Shown here piece after piece: positions 54,112-63,809 of a DNA stretch of 64,000 nucleotides. Each line of letters begins with the position of its first letter. The stretch's first letter is position 1. Origin of the DNA: Chitinophagaceae bacterium (GTDB taxonomy: Bacteria > Bacteroidota > Bacteroidia > Chitinophagales > Chitinophagaceae); NCBI GenBank assembly GCA_023957575.1, contig JAMLGU010000008.1, positions 1 through 64,000 of the forward strand, in the 5' to 3' direction. A program made the translations under genes and the position numbers. Under the pieces are notes generated by a model. That model was given only the letters and a program-made list of their open reading frames with translations. It did no database searches and was not told the origin of the DNA.

Positions 54112-55281
54112 CTAATATTCCACTACTCCGTTTACAGTACTAATACTTAGCGATTTCTTTTCAGCCGCCTCTATCCTGCCTATAACCTGCGCATCTACGC
54201 CAAAAGATTTTGAAATATTGATTATATTATCTACTTCTTTTTCATTGGTATAAATCTCCATCCGGGTGCCCATATTGAACACCTGATACATTTCACGCTC
54301 ATCTGCTCTGCTGGCTTTTTGAATGATATCAAAAATCACAGGAGGAGCAAAAAGGTTATTCTTGATAATTTTTACATTCTCGGGAACATATTTCAGGCAC
54401 TTGGTTTGACCGCCTCCGCTACAATGAATCAATCCATCAATTGCATCAAAATGTTCCTGAAACAACGCTTTCATCACTGGGGCAAAAGTTCGGGTGGGGC
54501 TTAAAATGAGTTTTCCGATATTGGTTTCATAACCTCCTGCTTCTATTTCATCAGTCAACCTATGTCGGCCGATATAAACCACCTCTTTTGATAAAGAAGG
54601 CTCGTAAGTTTCCGGATATTCTTCGGCATATTTTTTAGCAAGCACATCATGTCTTGCACTAGTGAGGCCATTACTGGCAATACCACTGTTGTAACCCTCT
54701 TCATAATTTGCCTTTCCAAAAGATGATAAACCCACTATTACATTACCTGGTTTTATATTTTCGTTGGTAATCAACCTGTTTTTTGGCCAGCGTGCTGTCA
54801 TTGTTCCGTTTACGGCTATGGTACGCACCACATCTCCCACATCGGCAGTTTCGCCGCCCATGTAAGTAATATTCACATTATGCGTTTTCATCAGGTCAAA
54901 AAACTGCTGGCTGCCATTAATTATCTCGCTCAATACCTCAGCGGGTATCAGGTTTTTATTACGGTCAATTGTGGATGAAAAAATGAGTTGGTCGTCAATT
55001 CCCACACAGAGAAGATCGTCCAGATTCATCACAATAGCATCTTGTGCTATGCCACGCCACACACCTGCATCTCCTGTTTCCTTCCAATACAGATAAGCCA
55101 AAATACTTTTGGTACCGGCGCCATCGGCATGCATCACATTTACCCAATCAGCATCACCTACCAATATATCAGGATAAATTTTACAAAAAGCTTTTTCAAA
55201 AAGTCCTTTATCTAAGTTTTTTGTTGCAGTATGAACCTCTTCTTTTTGAGCCGAAACACCTCTTTTGGAATATAAAGACAT
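54112..55281 (-). CDS. purM: Phosphoribosylformylglycinamidine cyclo-ligase (AIR synthetase)
   Basis: Step five of purine synthesis: ATP-dependent ring closure of FGAM to AIR. 389 aa, a longer form than E. coli (345). MSLYSKRGVSAQKEEV starts it, then VNVMHADGAGTKSILAYLYW, AQDAIVMNLDDLLCVG, YMGGETADVGDVVRTIAVNG, and in the C-terminal ATP-lid domain VIVGLSSFGKANYEEG, LIHCSGGGQTKCLKYV and VFNMGTRMEIY. Other purine genes are not adjacent. It is divergent from ribF. Confidence 0.92.
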   Translation of the reverse strand: MSLYSKRGVSAQKEEVHTATKNLDKGLFEKAFCKIYPDILVGDADWVNVMHADGAGTKSILAYLYWKETGDAGVWRGIAQDAIVMNLDDLLCVGIDDQLIFSSTIDRNKNLIPAEVLSEIINGSQQFFDLMKTHNVNITYMGGETADVGDVVRTIAVNGTMTARWPKNRLITNENIKPGNVIVGLSSFGKANYEEGYNSGIASNGLTSARHDVLAKKYAEEYPETYEPSLSKEVVYIGRHRLTDEIEAGGYETNIGKLILSPTRTFAPVMKALFQEHFDAIDGLIHCSGGGQTKCLKYVPENVKIIKNNLFAPPVIFDIIQKASRADEREMYQVFNMGTRMEIYTNEKEVDNIINISKSFGVDAQVIGRIEAAEKKSLSISTVNGVVEY

Positions 55282-55348
55282 TATTTTTTAATATTAAATT
55301 GAATAAATGATTCAGGATGCTAAGATAATTAATGCGGCAATAAACCGG

Positions 55349-55383
55349 TTGAAAAATTATTCCCATTTTCCGCCTTAAATTTG
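55349..55383 (+). promoter_or_regulatory. Promoter of ribF
   Basis: TTG (55349-55351), 24-bp spacer, TAAATTTG (55376-55383), ending 6 nt before the ATG at 55390. Confidence 0.65.
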
Positions 55384-55389
55384 CGGCTT

Positions 55390-56331
55390 ATGAAGATACA
55401 TTACAATATTGAAGAATTACCTACATTCAAAAATGCTGTGATAACCATTGGCACCTTTGACGGTGTGCATCAGGGGCACAGGCAGGTAATAGAACAACTG
55501 AAGCAAGAGGCAAAAAGAGTTGATGGCGAATCGGTTATTATTACTTTTCATCCGCACCCGCGCAAGGTGGTTTCTTCGTCTATTTTAGGTATCAGACTAA
55601 TAAATACCATTGAGGAGCGCATCGAATTACTGAAACAACTTGGAATAGATCATTTAGTCATCACACCGTTTACCGAAGCCTTTGCCAACCAGCCTCCCGA
55701 AGAATATCTGAGAGATTTTTTAATTAAAAAATTTCACCCCACTACTATTATAATTGGATACGACCACAGATTTGGCCGTGATCGTGTAGGTGATTTTGCA
55801 CTATTGGAAACATATCGCCGGCAATACCATTACAATTTGAAAGAAATTCCCAAACATATCCTTGATAACATCGCCATCAGCTCTACAAAAATTAGAGAAG
55901 CCATACTGAAAGGCGACACTACCACTATCAATCATTTGCTGGGATACCATTTCTTTTTTGAAGGCGAAGTTGTTCATGGCGACAAAATAGGCAGAACATT
56001 AGGCTATCCTACTGCCAATCTAAAAGTTAAGGACGAGGAAAAAATTATACCCGGGAATGGCATTTATGCCGTATATGCTTCACTTAAAAACAAAAACGGC
56101 TCTTATAGCAACATGATGAAAGGAATGATGAGTATTGGCTTTAGACCAACTGTTGATGGCAAAAGAAGAGTGGCTGAGGTAAATATTTTTGATTTTAACA
56201 GTGAAATTTATGGCGACACACTTCGGGTATATGTAAAGAAATATTTACGTCCCGAAGAAAAATTCAATACTCTTGACGAACTGATAAAGAAAATTGATTC
56301 CGATAAAATAAACAGCCTGAAAGTACTATAA
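55390..56331 (+). CDS. ribF: Bifunctional riboflavin kinase/FAD synthetase
   Basis: Makes FMN and then FAD from riboflavin. The N-terminal FAD synthetase shows VITIGTFDGVHQGHRQVIEQ (about residues 18-37), TFHPHPRKVV and IIGYDHRFGRDRVGD; a SSTKIREAILKGD motif links to the C-terminal kinase domain with GDKIGRTLGYPTANLKV and GMMSIGFRPTVDGKRRVAE. 313 aa from ATG 55390, which is preferred over an earlier in-frame TTG at 55381 that lies within the promoter element. Confidence 0.95.
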   Translation: MKIHYNIEELPTFKNAVITIGTFDGVHQGHRQVIEQLKQEAKRVDGESVIITFHPHPRKVVSSSILGIRLINTIEERIELLKQLGIDHLVITPFTEAFANQPPEEYLRDFLIKKFHPTTIIIGYDHRFGRDRVGDFALLETYRRQYHYNLKEIPKHILDNIAISSTKIREAILKGDTTTINHLLGYHFFFEGEVVHGDKIGRTLGYPTANLKVKDEEKIIPGNGIYAVYASLKNKNGSYSNMMKGMMSIGFRPTVDGKRRVAEVNIFDFNSEIYGDTLRVYVKKYLRPEEKFNTLDELIKKIDSDKINSLKVL

Positions 56332-56415
56332 TTAGCCTTTCTTTTGTAATATTGTTGCATTACCAAAAACTTTTTGTTTATTGGTGAGTTTTATATTTTT
56401 CTAAAAACAAACAGC

Positions 56416-58665
56416 ATGTCGGTTTTACCAAATTTAATAACAGATCTGGCCTTAATTTTAGGTGTAGCGGCAGTGGTTACGCTGTTATTCAAATGGATAA
56501 AATTTCCACTGGTGTTGGGTTATCTTATTGCCGGAATGTTAATAAGCCCCCATTTCAGATTGTTTCCCTCCATTTATGACATAAGTGATGTGCAGGTTTG
56601 GGGTGAAATTGGAGTGATTTTTCTGCTTTTTGGTCTTGGTCTTGAATTTAGCTTTAAGAAACTCGCCAAGATGGGAGGGCCTGCTTCAATCACTGCCGGT
56701 TTCGAAGCGGTTGGCATGGCCATTATAGGATATACCGTTGGCAAATTTTTGGGCTGGCCGGAGATGGATAGTATTTTTCTGGCAGCCTGCCTTACTATAT
56801 CTTCTTCGACCGTAATTATTAAAACATTTGATGACCTCAATTTGACTCATCGAAACTTTGCTGGATTGGTATTTGGCGTGTTGGTGGTGGAAGATATTAT
56901 CGCAGTTACCCTTTTGGTATTACTGGGAAGTTTTGTTGTAACCCAAGAAATTGATGGTATGCAAATATTTTATACCATATTGAAACTGGTATTTTTTATT
57001 ATGCTATGGTTTTTATCAGGAATTTTATTTGTACCCTCTTTATTGAAAAAATCTAAAAAGTTCCTTACTGACGAAATATTGCTCATAGTAGCCATTGCAA
57101 TGTGTTTCATAATGGTATTTTTTTCTACCAAAGCAGGTTTTTCAGCGGCATTGGGCGCTTTCGTGATGGGCTCGCTATTGTCTGAAACTACCAAGGCAGA
57201 AAGAATCATGCATTTGATAAGGCCTGTAAGAGATTTATTTGGCGCTATCTTTTTTGTCTCTATGGGTATGTTGATTGATTTACACGTTATTAGTCAGTAC
57301 ATCTGTCCTATACTTATTATTTCGGCAGCCGTTATTATTGGCAAAACCGTAGTAATTGGTACCGGCGCTTATATTTCAGGCAACTCTCTCAAGACCTCTC
57401 TTCAGACAGGAATGAGCCTGACACTTATTGGAGAGTTTTCATTTATCATCATCGCTTTAGGAGCAAAATACAATGCCATAGGCGACCACTTGTATCCGGT
57501 AATTATTGCTGTATCGGCTATCACAATTTTTATCTCCCCTTCGCTCACTTTATCCAGTACCAAAGTATATAACTGGTTGTATAAACAATTTCCGCAAAGA
57601 TGGCAGGACAGAATTAACAGATATAGTGTAGAAGCCAGTTCCTTGCGCACAGTAAGCGACTGGAGAAGGGTATTGAGAACTTATGTTATCAATTGTTCTG
57701 TCTATTCGGTTATTCTTTTGGCGCTGGTTATAGGCACCACATCCTTTCTTTTTCCCTGGTTGGCAAGCATCAATTTCGAAATTGGGCGAATCACCTCTGT
57801 AATATTAACTTTATTACTCATGTCGCCATTTCTCTGGGCATTAGTAATACGCAATCAAAACAGCCAATCTTACAGAAATATTTATTCTCAGAATAAATTT
57901 AAGGGGCCCATCTGGGTAATGAGGCTTATAAAAATTCTATTAGGTGTTTTTTTCATTATCTTTTTATTGCGAAGAGTATTTTCTCTGCATGTGGCTTTAT
58001 ATGCGGCTATTGTAATTTTAGTTTTCCTGATTGTTTTCCGACACTGGCTTCAAAAACTATATGACCGGATTGAGGAAAGATTTATAACCAACCTTCATAA
58101 CCGTGAAATAGAGGCACAAAACGAACTGGCACTGGCAGAGGCTCAAAAAAGAAATAGTAAGTTGGGACCCTGGGATGCGCACATGACCACCTTTGACGTG
58201 CCTTCCGAAGCTACCCATATTATAGGTAAAACACTCAATGAACTGCAATGGAGAGAACGAATTGGAATTAATGTAGCTATGATAAAAAGAGGCCAGATTT
58301 CAATAGTAAATCCGGACAGGGATGAAAAAATTTATCCAGGGGACAAACTTTATATCATTTGCACGGATACTCAGGAAAAGCGTATGGCTGCCATTTTAAG
58401 GGAAGACAAACAAAGCGTTAAAAATACCGAAGAGGTTGAAATGAAACTTGACAGGTTCTTTGTAGATGACAATTGCCTGCTCATCAATAAATCAATCAGA
58501 GAGGCTGATTTGCGCAACCGGATTCATGGCCTTGTTGTAGGTATAGAAAGAAATGGTGAAAGAATACTAAATCCAGAATCAGACATGCTGCTCCTCGAAG
58601 GCGATATTGTTTGGATTGTGGGAGATAAAAAACTTTTAAAGGAGCCTTTTCTTAGGCAAAACTAA
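56416..58665 (+). CDS. CPA2-type cation/proton antiporter with two TrkA-C domains
   Basis: 749-aa inner-membrane K+ or Na+/H+ antiporter. The first ~390 residues are the exchanger domain (ILGVAAVVTLLFKWIKFPLV, GEIGVIFLLFGLGLEFS, SSSTVIIKTFDDL, AGFSAALGAFVMGSLL). A second membrane section of about four helices follows (about 420-560). The cytoplasmic end holds two TrkA-C/RCK-C-like domains (about 590-660 with INVAMIKRGQISIVNPDRDE, and 675-745 with IHGLVVGIERNGERILNPES). No NAD-binding TrkA-N domain is present. ATG 56416 is chosen over an in-frame TTG at 56374. Confidence 0.88.
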   Translation: MSVLPNLITDLALILGVAAVVTLLFKWIKFPLVLGYLIAGMLISPHFRLFPSIYDISDVQVWGEIGVIFLLFGLGLEFSFKKLAKMGGPASITAGFEAVGMAIIGYTVGKFLGWPEMDSIFLAACLTISSSTVIIKTFDDLNLTHRNFAGLVFGVLVVEDIIAVTLLVLLGSFVVTQEIDGMQIFYTILKLVFFIMLWFLSGILFVPSLLKKSKKFLTDEILLIVAIAMCFIMVFFSTKAGFSAALGAFVMGSLLSETTKAERIMHLIRPVRDLFGAIFFVSMGMLIDLHVISQYICPILIISAAVIIGKTVVIGTGAYISGNSLKTSLQTGMSLTLIGEFSFIIIALGAKYNAIGDHLYPVIIAVSAITIFISPSLTLSSTKVYNWLYKQFPQRWQDRINRYSVEASSLRTVSDWRRVLRTYVINCSVYSVILLALVIGTTSFLFPWLASINFEIGRITSVILTLLLMSPFLWALVIRNQNSQSYRNIYSQNKFKGPIWVMRLIKILLGVFFIIFLLRRVFSLHVALYAAIVILVFLIVFRHWLQKLYDRIEERFITNLHNREIEAQNELALAEAQKRNSKLGPWDAHMTTFDVPSEATHIIGKTLNELQWRERIGINVAMIKRGQISIVNPDRDEKIYPGDKLYIICTDTQEKRMAAILREDKQSVKNTEEVEMKLDRFFVDDNCLLINKSIREADLRNRIHGLVVGIERNGERILNPESDMLLLEGDIVWIVGDKKLLKEPFLRQN

Positions 58666-58743
58666 GGCACAATAATAGTTACAAGTTTATTAAAAAGCAT
58701 GATTATCAAACAAAAGACACTTTTTTTGACATCTCCAATATCA

Positions 58744-59382
58744 CTAAAACAAACCAAACAACTGCGAATCCACTTTGGAAATAATTTCTCCGAAGTCTTC
58801 TTCTTTTTCTGCAAATTTGTTTTTATCCACATCTATTATTAGCAATGGGCCTTCCTTGTATCCTCCGATCCACTTGTTATAAAATTCATTCAGTTTTTTG
58901 AGGTAATCCAACCTGATGTTTTCTTCATACTCCCTTCCCCGTTTTTGAATCTGGCCTACAAGCGTTGGTACCGAAGCATTGAGATAAATCAACAGATCCG
59001 GTGGTTTTACCATGCTTTTTAATGTCTGAAAAAAATCAAAATAATTATCAAAGTCCCTTTTGCTCATTAACCCCATTTCATGTAGGTTAGGGGCAAAAAT
59101 ATTCGCATCTTCATAAATGGTTCTGTCCTGAATGACAGTTTCAGTGCCATTTTGTATATCTAACAATTGTTTGAGACGACCATTCAAAAAATAAATCTGC
59201 AGATTAAAACTCCAACGTGGCATATCTTCATAAAAATCCATCAGATAAGGATTGTTGTCCACATCTTCAAAGTTGGGTATCCATTTGTAATGCTTGCTCA
59301 ACATTTCGGTTAGTGTCGTTTTTCCTGCCCCAATATTTCCGGCAACTGCAATATGTTTAGGCTTTGATTTTAGTTTAGCCAT
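58744..59382 (-). CDS. Deoxynucleoside kinase
   Basis: 212-aa enzyme of the dCK/dGK family, which salvages deoxynucleosides by 5'-phosphorylation. P-loop HIAVAGNIGAGKTTLTEML (about residues 10-28), FEDVDNNPYLMDFYED for the substrate, the ERS-like DRTIYEDANIF motif (about 91-101) and an R-rich lid RGREYEENIRLDYL. Preferred nucleoside cannot be told. The gene follows trpS on the same strand with about 96 bp between. Confidence 0.9.
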   Translation of the reverse strand: MAKLKSKPKHIAVAGNIGAGKTTLTEMLSKHYKWIPNFEDVDNNPYLMDFYEDMPRWSFNLQIYFLNGRLKQLLDIQNGTETVIQDRTIYEDANIFAPNLHEMGLMSKRDFDNYFDFFQTLKSMVKPPDLLIYLNASVPTLVGQIQKRGREYEENIRLDYLKKLNEFYNKWIGGYKEGPLLIIDVDKNKFAEKEEDFGEIISKVDSQLFGLF

Positions 59383-59478
59383 AGAAACGAATTAAATTAA
59401 TATTTGAAAAAAGGATGCAATTTCAATAATAATTGCTCTCCAAAATAATCATTTTTTTATTAAAACGCGGTTGCTTTC

Positions 59479-60483
59479 TCAAAAATATTTCAAACCTATG
59501 GTCTCTCTTACTTTCTGCATCGTTTTTTCGGCATTTATAAACGCTTTTTCAGCGCCTGACCTCAGTACATCTTTGAGGTAAACTTCGTTTTCTCTGATAT
59601 CTTTTGTTCTCTGACGAATAGGTGCAATATAATTTACCATATCCTCTGCCAGTTGTTTTTTTAAATCGCCGTATCTGATGGTACAATTATTATAATCACT
59701 TTCAAATTTGTCAATCACCTCTTGATTACAAACCAATTTCATCAAATCAAAAATATTCTGAATATAATCCGGCTTTTCCATATTGGGTTCTGAGGGTCCC
59801 TGGTCAGTTTTTGCTTTCATTACTTTTTTTCTAATCAAGTCATCATCATCTGCCAGATACAGTGTAGCGTACTGGTTTTCGCTTTTGCTCATCTTGCCCG
59901 CACCATCCAGACTGGGCACTTTGAGCAGTTCGCTGCCAAAGTTAAATGCCTGAGGTTCGGGGAAAACATCGCCATACCGATGATTGAAACGGTTGGCAAA
60001 ATTCCGTGTCATTTCAAGGTGTTGTTCCTGATCTTTTCCTACGGGCACCAGTTTAGCTCGGTGAATTAAAATATCTGCCGCCATTAACACGGGGTAGGTC
60101 AGCAATCCTGCGTTTACATTTTCGGGTTGCAGCCTTACTTTATCTTTAAAAGTGGTGGTTTTTTCCAATTCTCCTTTGTAAGCCAGCATATTCAGATATA
60201 AATACAATTCTGCAGTCTGAGGCAAATCGCTCTGACAATAAAGCGCCACTTTTTCGGGGTCTAATCCACAGGCAATATATTCGGAAACAACATGCAAAAC
60301 ATGCTCTTTCAACTCTTTGGTATCCGGGTGAGTTGTGAGCGAATGTAAATCTGCTATAAAAAAGTAACAGTCATATTCATTCTGCATTTTTACATAGTTC
60401 TTCAATGCTCCAAAATAATTTCCGAGATGTAAAAACCCTGTTGGTCTGACACCGCTCAATACAATATCTTTTTCTTTGTTCAT
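59479..60483 (-). CDS. trpS: Tryptophanyl-tRNA synthetase
   Basis: Class I synthetase that charges tRNA-Trp. 334 aa, normal. HIGH-type motif GVRPTGFLHLGNYFGAL (about residues 11-27), CYFFIADLHSLTTHPD, the YPVLMAADILIHRA loop, DQEQHLEMTRNFANRFN, and the KMSKS motif in DGAGKMSKSENQ (about 200). A TATCTTCG element on the minus strand (60498-60491) ends 7 nt before the ATG. Confidence 0.97.
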   Translation of the reverse strand: MNKEKDIVLSGVRPTGFLHLGNYFGALKNYVKMQNEYDCYFFIADLHSLTTHPDTKELKEHVLHVVSEYIACGLDPEKVALYCQSDLPQTAELYLYLNMLAYKGELEKTTTFKDKVRLQPENVNAGLLTYPVLMAADILIHRAKLVPVGKDQEQHLEMTRNFANRFNHRYGDVFPEPQAFNFGSELLKVPSLDGAGKMSKSENQYATLYLADDDDLIRKKVMKAKTDQGPSEPNMEKPDYIQNIFDLMKLVCNQEVIDKFESDYNNCTIRYGDLKKQLAEDMVNYIAPIRQRTKDIRENEVYLKDVLRSGAEKAFINAEKTMQKVRETIGLKYF

Positions 60484-60539
60484 AAGGTTGCGAAGATAAT
60501 AAAGGATTGATTATCTGAATTACCGAATTTGTACAAAAT

Positions 60540-60566
60540 CAAAAAAGGCTACCCAAGTGGCAGCCT
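60540..60566 (-). terminator. Terminator of the glutamate dehydrogenase gene
   Basis: On the minus strand an 8-bp stem (60559-60566 with 60546-60553, one G-U pair) and 5-nt loop is followed by six T. It separates gdhA from trpS. Confidence 0.85.
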
Positions 60567-60590
60567 CTTTTGAAAATACAATAAAAACTG

Positions 60591-62009
60591 TTACGGGAAA
60601 ATGCCTAATTGAGTATAGGTGGAAGCTACTTTATTGATGGCTACCACGTAAGCAGCTGTTCGCATATCAGGAATCATAGGATTCCCCTTCCACTCCTCCA
60701 TTATCTGGCGGGTGGCATTAATCATTGTTTCCTCTAAACCACTGTTTACCAAATCCACTTCATCTGGCCCGTGTTTTATGAACTTTCTATCATCATCGTT
60801 CACCTTTTTACCTGTAAGGTTTTCCATTTCTTCCAAAATTTTGCCATGCAGGTTTTCCTGAAATCTCTTTTCCATACGTCCATATCTCACGTGGCTAAGA
60901 TTTTTTAGCCATTCAAAATAAGAAACAGTAACACCTCCTGCATTTAGATACATGTCAGGAACCACCAGAATACCTTTTGACAATAAAATCTCATCGGCTT
61001 CGGGTGTTAAAGGCCCATTGGCTGCCTCACCCACAATTTTTGCGTTTACTCTTGGTGCATTTTCGCCATTTATCACATTTTCAAGGGCAGCAGGAATCAA
61101 AATATCACATTCCAACTCTAATGCGTCACCACTTTTTGCAAGATTTTTTGCTCCGGGAAAATTTAATATAGAACCGGTTGATTTTCGATGGGATACCACA
61201 GCATCTACATCCAGCCCGTCTTCATTCATAATAGCGCCTTCATATTCGGCAAGTGCTATTAATTTGGAACCGGCAGCCTGAAAATACTTGGCAGTATGAT
61301 AACCTACATTACCCAGCCCTTGTATTACTATTCTTTTACCCTCTACACCTGTTGTCATTCCTCTTTTTCCCATTTCCTCCGGCATGTTACAAACCTCTCT
61401 TAATCCGTAAAAAACACCCAATCCTGTAGCGCCTCTACGACCATTAACACCACCCTGTGATACCGGCTTTCCGGTAACACAACCGGCAGCATCAATGTTG
61501 TCGGGATTCATGGCGGCATAGGTATCCACAATCCAGGACATTTCTCTTTCGCCTGTTCCATAGTCAGGCGCAGGAACATCTATTGCAGGACCTATAAAAT
61601 TTTTCTTTACCAGCTCGGAAGTATAACGACGGGTAATTTTTTCTAATTCATAAGGGGTGTAATCTTTGGGATTGATTTTAATACCACCCTTTCCTCCTCC
61701 AAACGGAACATCCACAATGGCGCATTTATAGGTCATTAAAGCCGCAAGCGCCATTACTTCATCCTGATTTACCTCGGTAGAAAAACGAATACCGCCCTTA
61801 CAAGGAGTTTTGTGGTGCGAGTGTTGCACACGATACGCTTCTATTACCTCAATGGTGCCGTCTTCTCTCTTTAATGGGAAACGCAAGCGCAAAACGGCAT
61901 TACATGCGCTGATTTGTTCGAGCAAACCTTTGTCCCATTTTGTAAATTGTGCAGCTTTATTGAAACTTTGTTCTACTGCGCCGAAAAAACTGTAGTCTGT
62001 TTGTGACAT
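60591..62009 (-). CDS. Glu/Leu/Phe/Val-family dehydrogenase, probable glutamate dehydrogenase
   Basis: 472-aa NAD(P)-dependent amino-acid dehydrogenase, most likely glutamate dehydrogenase interconverting glutamate and 2-oxoglutarate plus ammonia. [20 protein letters not shown] and [14 protein letters not shown] (catalytic Lys region, about 105-118), [35 protein letters not shown], and the Rossmann motif [15 protein letters not shown] (about 232-246). NAD versus NADP use cannot be told. It follows the ccm genes on the same strand and has a terminator. Confidence 0.92.
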   Translation of the reverse strand: MSQTDYSFFGAVEQSFNKAAQFTKWDKGLLEQISACNAVLRLRFPLKREDGTIEVIEAYRVQHSHHKTPCKGGIRFSTEVNQDEVMALAALMTYKCAIVDVPFGGGKGGIKINPKDYTPYELEKITRRYTSELVKKNFIGPAIDVPAPDYGTGEREMSWIVDTYAAMNPDNIDAAGCVTGKPVSQGGVNGRRGATGLGVFYGLREVCNMPEEMGKRGMTTGVEGKRIVIQGLGNVGYHTAKYFQAAGSKLIALAEYEGAIMNEDGLDVDAVVSHRKSTGSILNFPGAKNLAKSGDALELECDILIPAALENVINGENAPRVNAKIVGEAANGPLTPEADEILLSKGILVVPDMYLNAGGVTVSYFEWLKNLSHVRYGRMEKRFQENLHGKILEEMENLTGKKVNDDDRKFIKHGPDEVDLVNSGLEETMINATRQIMEEWKGNPMIPDMRTAAYVVAINKVASTYTQLGIFP

Positions 62010-62044
62010 AAAATTTAATTTTTCAAATGAGCAAATAGCAATTA

Positions 62045-62245
62045 TTAATGATTTTGTTTTTCGAGTTTATCAATCTTTCTTTCAATTCTTATCAAATATA
62101 AAATAATACTGATAAAAATAATAAGAATAACGCCAATTACCACATAAATCCTTCCATTGCTTCGCAAAAGATTATCTACACCCTGCGCATTTGCAAAAAA
62201 AGGGATTAACAACAAATTTAATATATAAATCAGGTACTTTTTCAT
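62045..62245 (-). CDS. CcmD-family protein
   Basis: 66-aa membrane protein. N-terminal signal/helix ([20 protein letters not shown]) and a second helix ([20 protein letters not shown]), then a charged tail [15 protein letters not shown], as in Bacteroidota CcmD-like proteins that help heme handling during cytochrome c maturation. It overlaps the ccmC-like gene by 4 bp (62242-62245), which supports coupled translation. Confidence 0.8.
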   Translation of the reverse strand: MKKYLIYILNLLLIPFFANAQGVDNLLRSNGRIYVVIGVILIIFISIILYLIRIERKIDKLEKQNH

Positions 62246-62931
62246 TTTATAAAATGTTTTTCCTTAATTAAATTAATTCTTATTTTCAGTGTTGCAATCC
62301 ATACTCCTAATAAAGTCCAACCCACAAAAGCAGGATATTCTATCAGCCTCATTGTGCTGTCCACATCTTTGAAGTTCAAAGCCGGATTTCCTTCCTGTCC
62401 AGGATGCAGGCTGGGTAATATACGCGGGATAATCATGATGGTAGGAAACAACATCGCGAAGGCAAATATGTTATAAACTGCGCTGATCTTTGCCCTTTTA
62501 TCAATATCTGGAATAGATTGACGGAGTATAAAATAGGCAAAATAAATCAATAGTGCAATGGCAGTGCCTATCAACTTAGGATCGCGCGCCACGGTGCTGA
62601 ACGAATAAGAAGGCGCATTCGGGTCGGCCCAGGTGTAGTTCATCCACAATGCTCCTGTGGCATAACCAATCAGACCAAATAATATTCCTGTGGAAGCGTA
62701 ATTATGGGCATATATATCATATCGGATATTCATTTTGCTCAGATACCGGATGGACTGTACTACCGAACAGGTAAACAGTGTCATCATTACTGCCCACATA
62801 CCCACGTGGAAAAAAAGATTACGGATTGTTTCACCCAGGACGGGTAAATTCGGAATTTTCACTAACAGCCCACCAATGATTGTATAAAACAATAAAACCA
62901 CACAAAGTATCTTCCACCAAATTTTCTTCAT
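62242..62931 (-). CDS. ccmC: Cytochrome c biogenesis protein CcmC (CcsA/heme-handling family)
   Basis: 229-aa protein with six membrane helices and the tryptophan-rich heme-handling motif (LWMNYTWADPNAPSYSF, about residues 108-124) plus flanking His residues (FFHVGMWAVM near 40, SLHPGQEGN near 175). It binds heme and delivers it to CcmE for cytochrome c assembly. It is between ccmB and ccmD on the same strand. Confidence 0.9.
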   Translation of the reverse strand: MKKIWWKILCVVLLFYTIIGGLLVKIPNLPVLGETIRNLFFHVGMWAVMMTLFTCSVVQSIRYLSKMNIRYDIYAHNYASTGILFGLIGYATGALWMNYTWADPNAPSYSFSTVARDPKLIGTAIALLIYFAYFILRQSIPDIDKRAKISAVYNIFAFAMLFPTIMIIPRILPSLHPGQEGNPALNFKDVDSTMRLIEYPAFVGWTLLGVWIATLKIRINLIKEKHFIK

Positions 62932-63111
62932 ACGCTTATATAAATATCGGCCTAACTAAAACACAAAAGTAAGATGAAAGTTTTGTAAAAAACTAAAAAT
63001 AGAATCCTCCATACGTTTTAAAACATTCATTTAAAAATCTTTAACCTTTTTTCAAATAAATGAAATAATTAGGAAAGGAGTACAATATTTGAAAGATAAT
63101 TTCTAAAAACA

Positions 63112-63768
63112 TCAATCTCTCCATAAAAACGGAAAAAGAATGACTGATAGTAAACCCACAAGCAAATCCAATGCTACCAATAATATTACATCTACCCAAT
63201 GAACTGTAAGTGAGGCGCTAAAAGCCGCATTTGACAGTTTCATAAGCAGCATCAATTGTGGAATAATCAGCGGAAAACCCAACACTGCCATAATAGCAGC
63301 ATTTTGCTGCGCTTTGGCCGCAATTGCAGCCAAAAAGGTAAAAACCAGGCTAAGGCTCCATCCGCCTAAGAGCGCTAACCCAATAAAAGGAAGCAGTTTT
63401 TGTACAGGATTACCAATAAAGGCAAAAAACAATATTAAACTCAGAGCCGTCATTAATAAAATAAGCAATGAGTTAAACAGTAATTTGGCTAATACAAAGT
63501 GTACCGGAGAAGAAATAGTATAAAAATACAACATCCTTTCTTTGCTTTCCTGCATAAAACTTTTGGCCACTGCATTAATGCACACAAATAACTGAATAAT
63601 CCAGAACAAGCCATTCCAAACTTCTTTCTCAGGCTCTTCAATGGCCAGGAACAGAACAAAAATGGTGGCTACAATATATAGTAAAATTCCATAAAAACTG
63701 TATTGCTGACGCACTTCCAACAGCACATCTTTTTTGAAAAGGGTTAGTATTTTGGATTTATTTAACAC
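63112..63768 (-). CDS. ccmB: Heme exporter protein CcmB
   Basis: 218-aa permease of the CcmAB ABC complex needed for cytochrome c maturation. About six membrane helices. LFKKDVLLEVRQQYSFYGIL at the start, FMQESKERMLYFYTISSPVH and the C-terminal VHWVDVILLVALDLLVGLLS match CcmB. ccmA is not within the window on the visible side. The gap to ccmC is 180 bp, AT-rich. Confidence 0.88.
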   Translation of the reverse strand: MLNKSKILTLFKKDVLLEVRQQYSFYGILLYIVATIFVLFLAIEEPEKEVWNGLFWIIQLFVCINAVAKSFMQESKERMLYFYTISSPVHFVLAKLLFNSLLILLMTALSLILFFAFIGNPVQKLLPFIGLALLGGWSLSLVFTFLAAIAAKAQQNAAIMAVLGFPLIIPQLMLLMKLSNAAFSASLTVHWVDVILLVALDLLVGLLSVILFPFLWRD

Positions 63769-63809
63769 TAATTAATATTCGTTAAAAAACAACTTACTCA
63801 AGGGAAGGT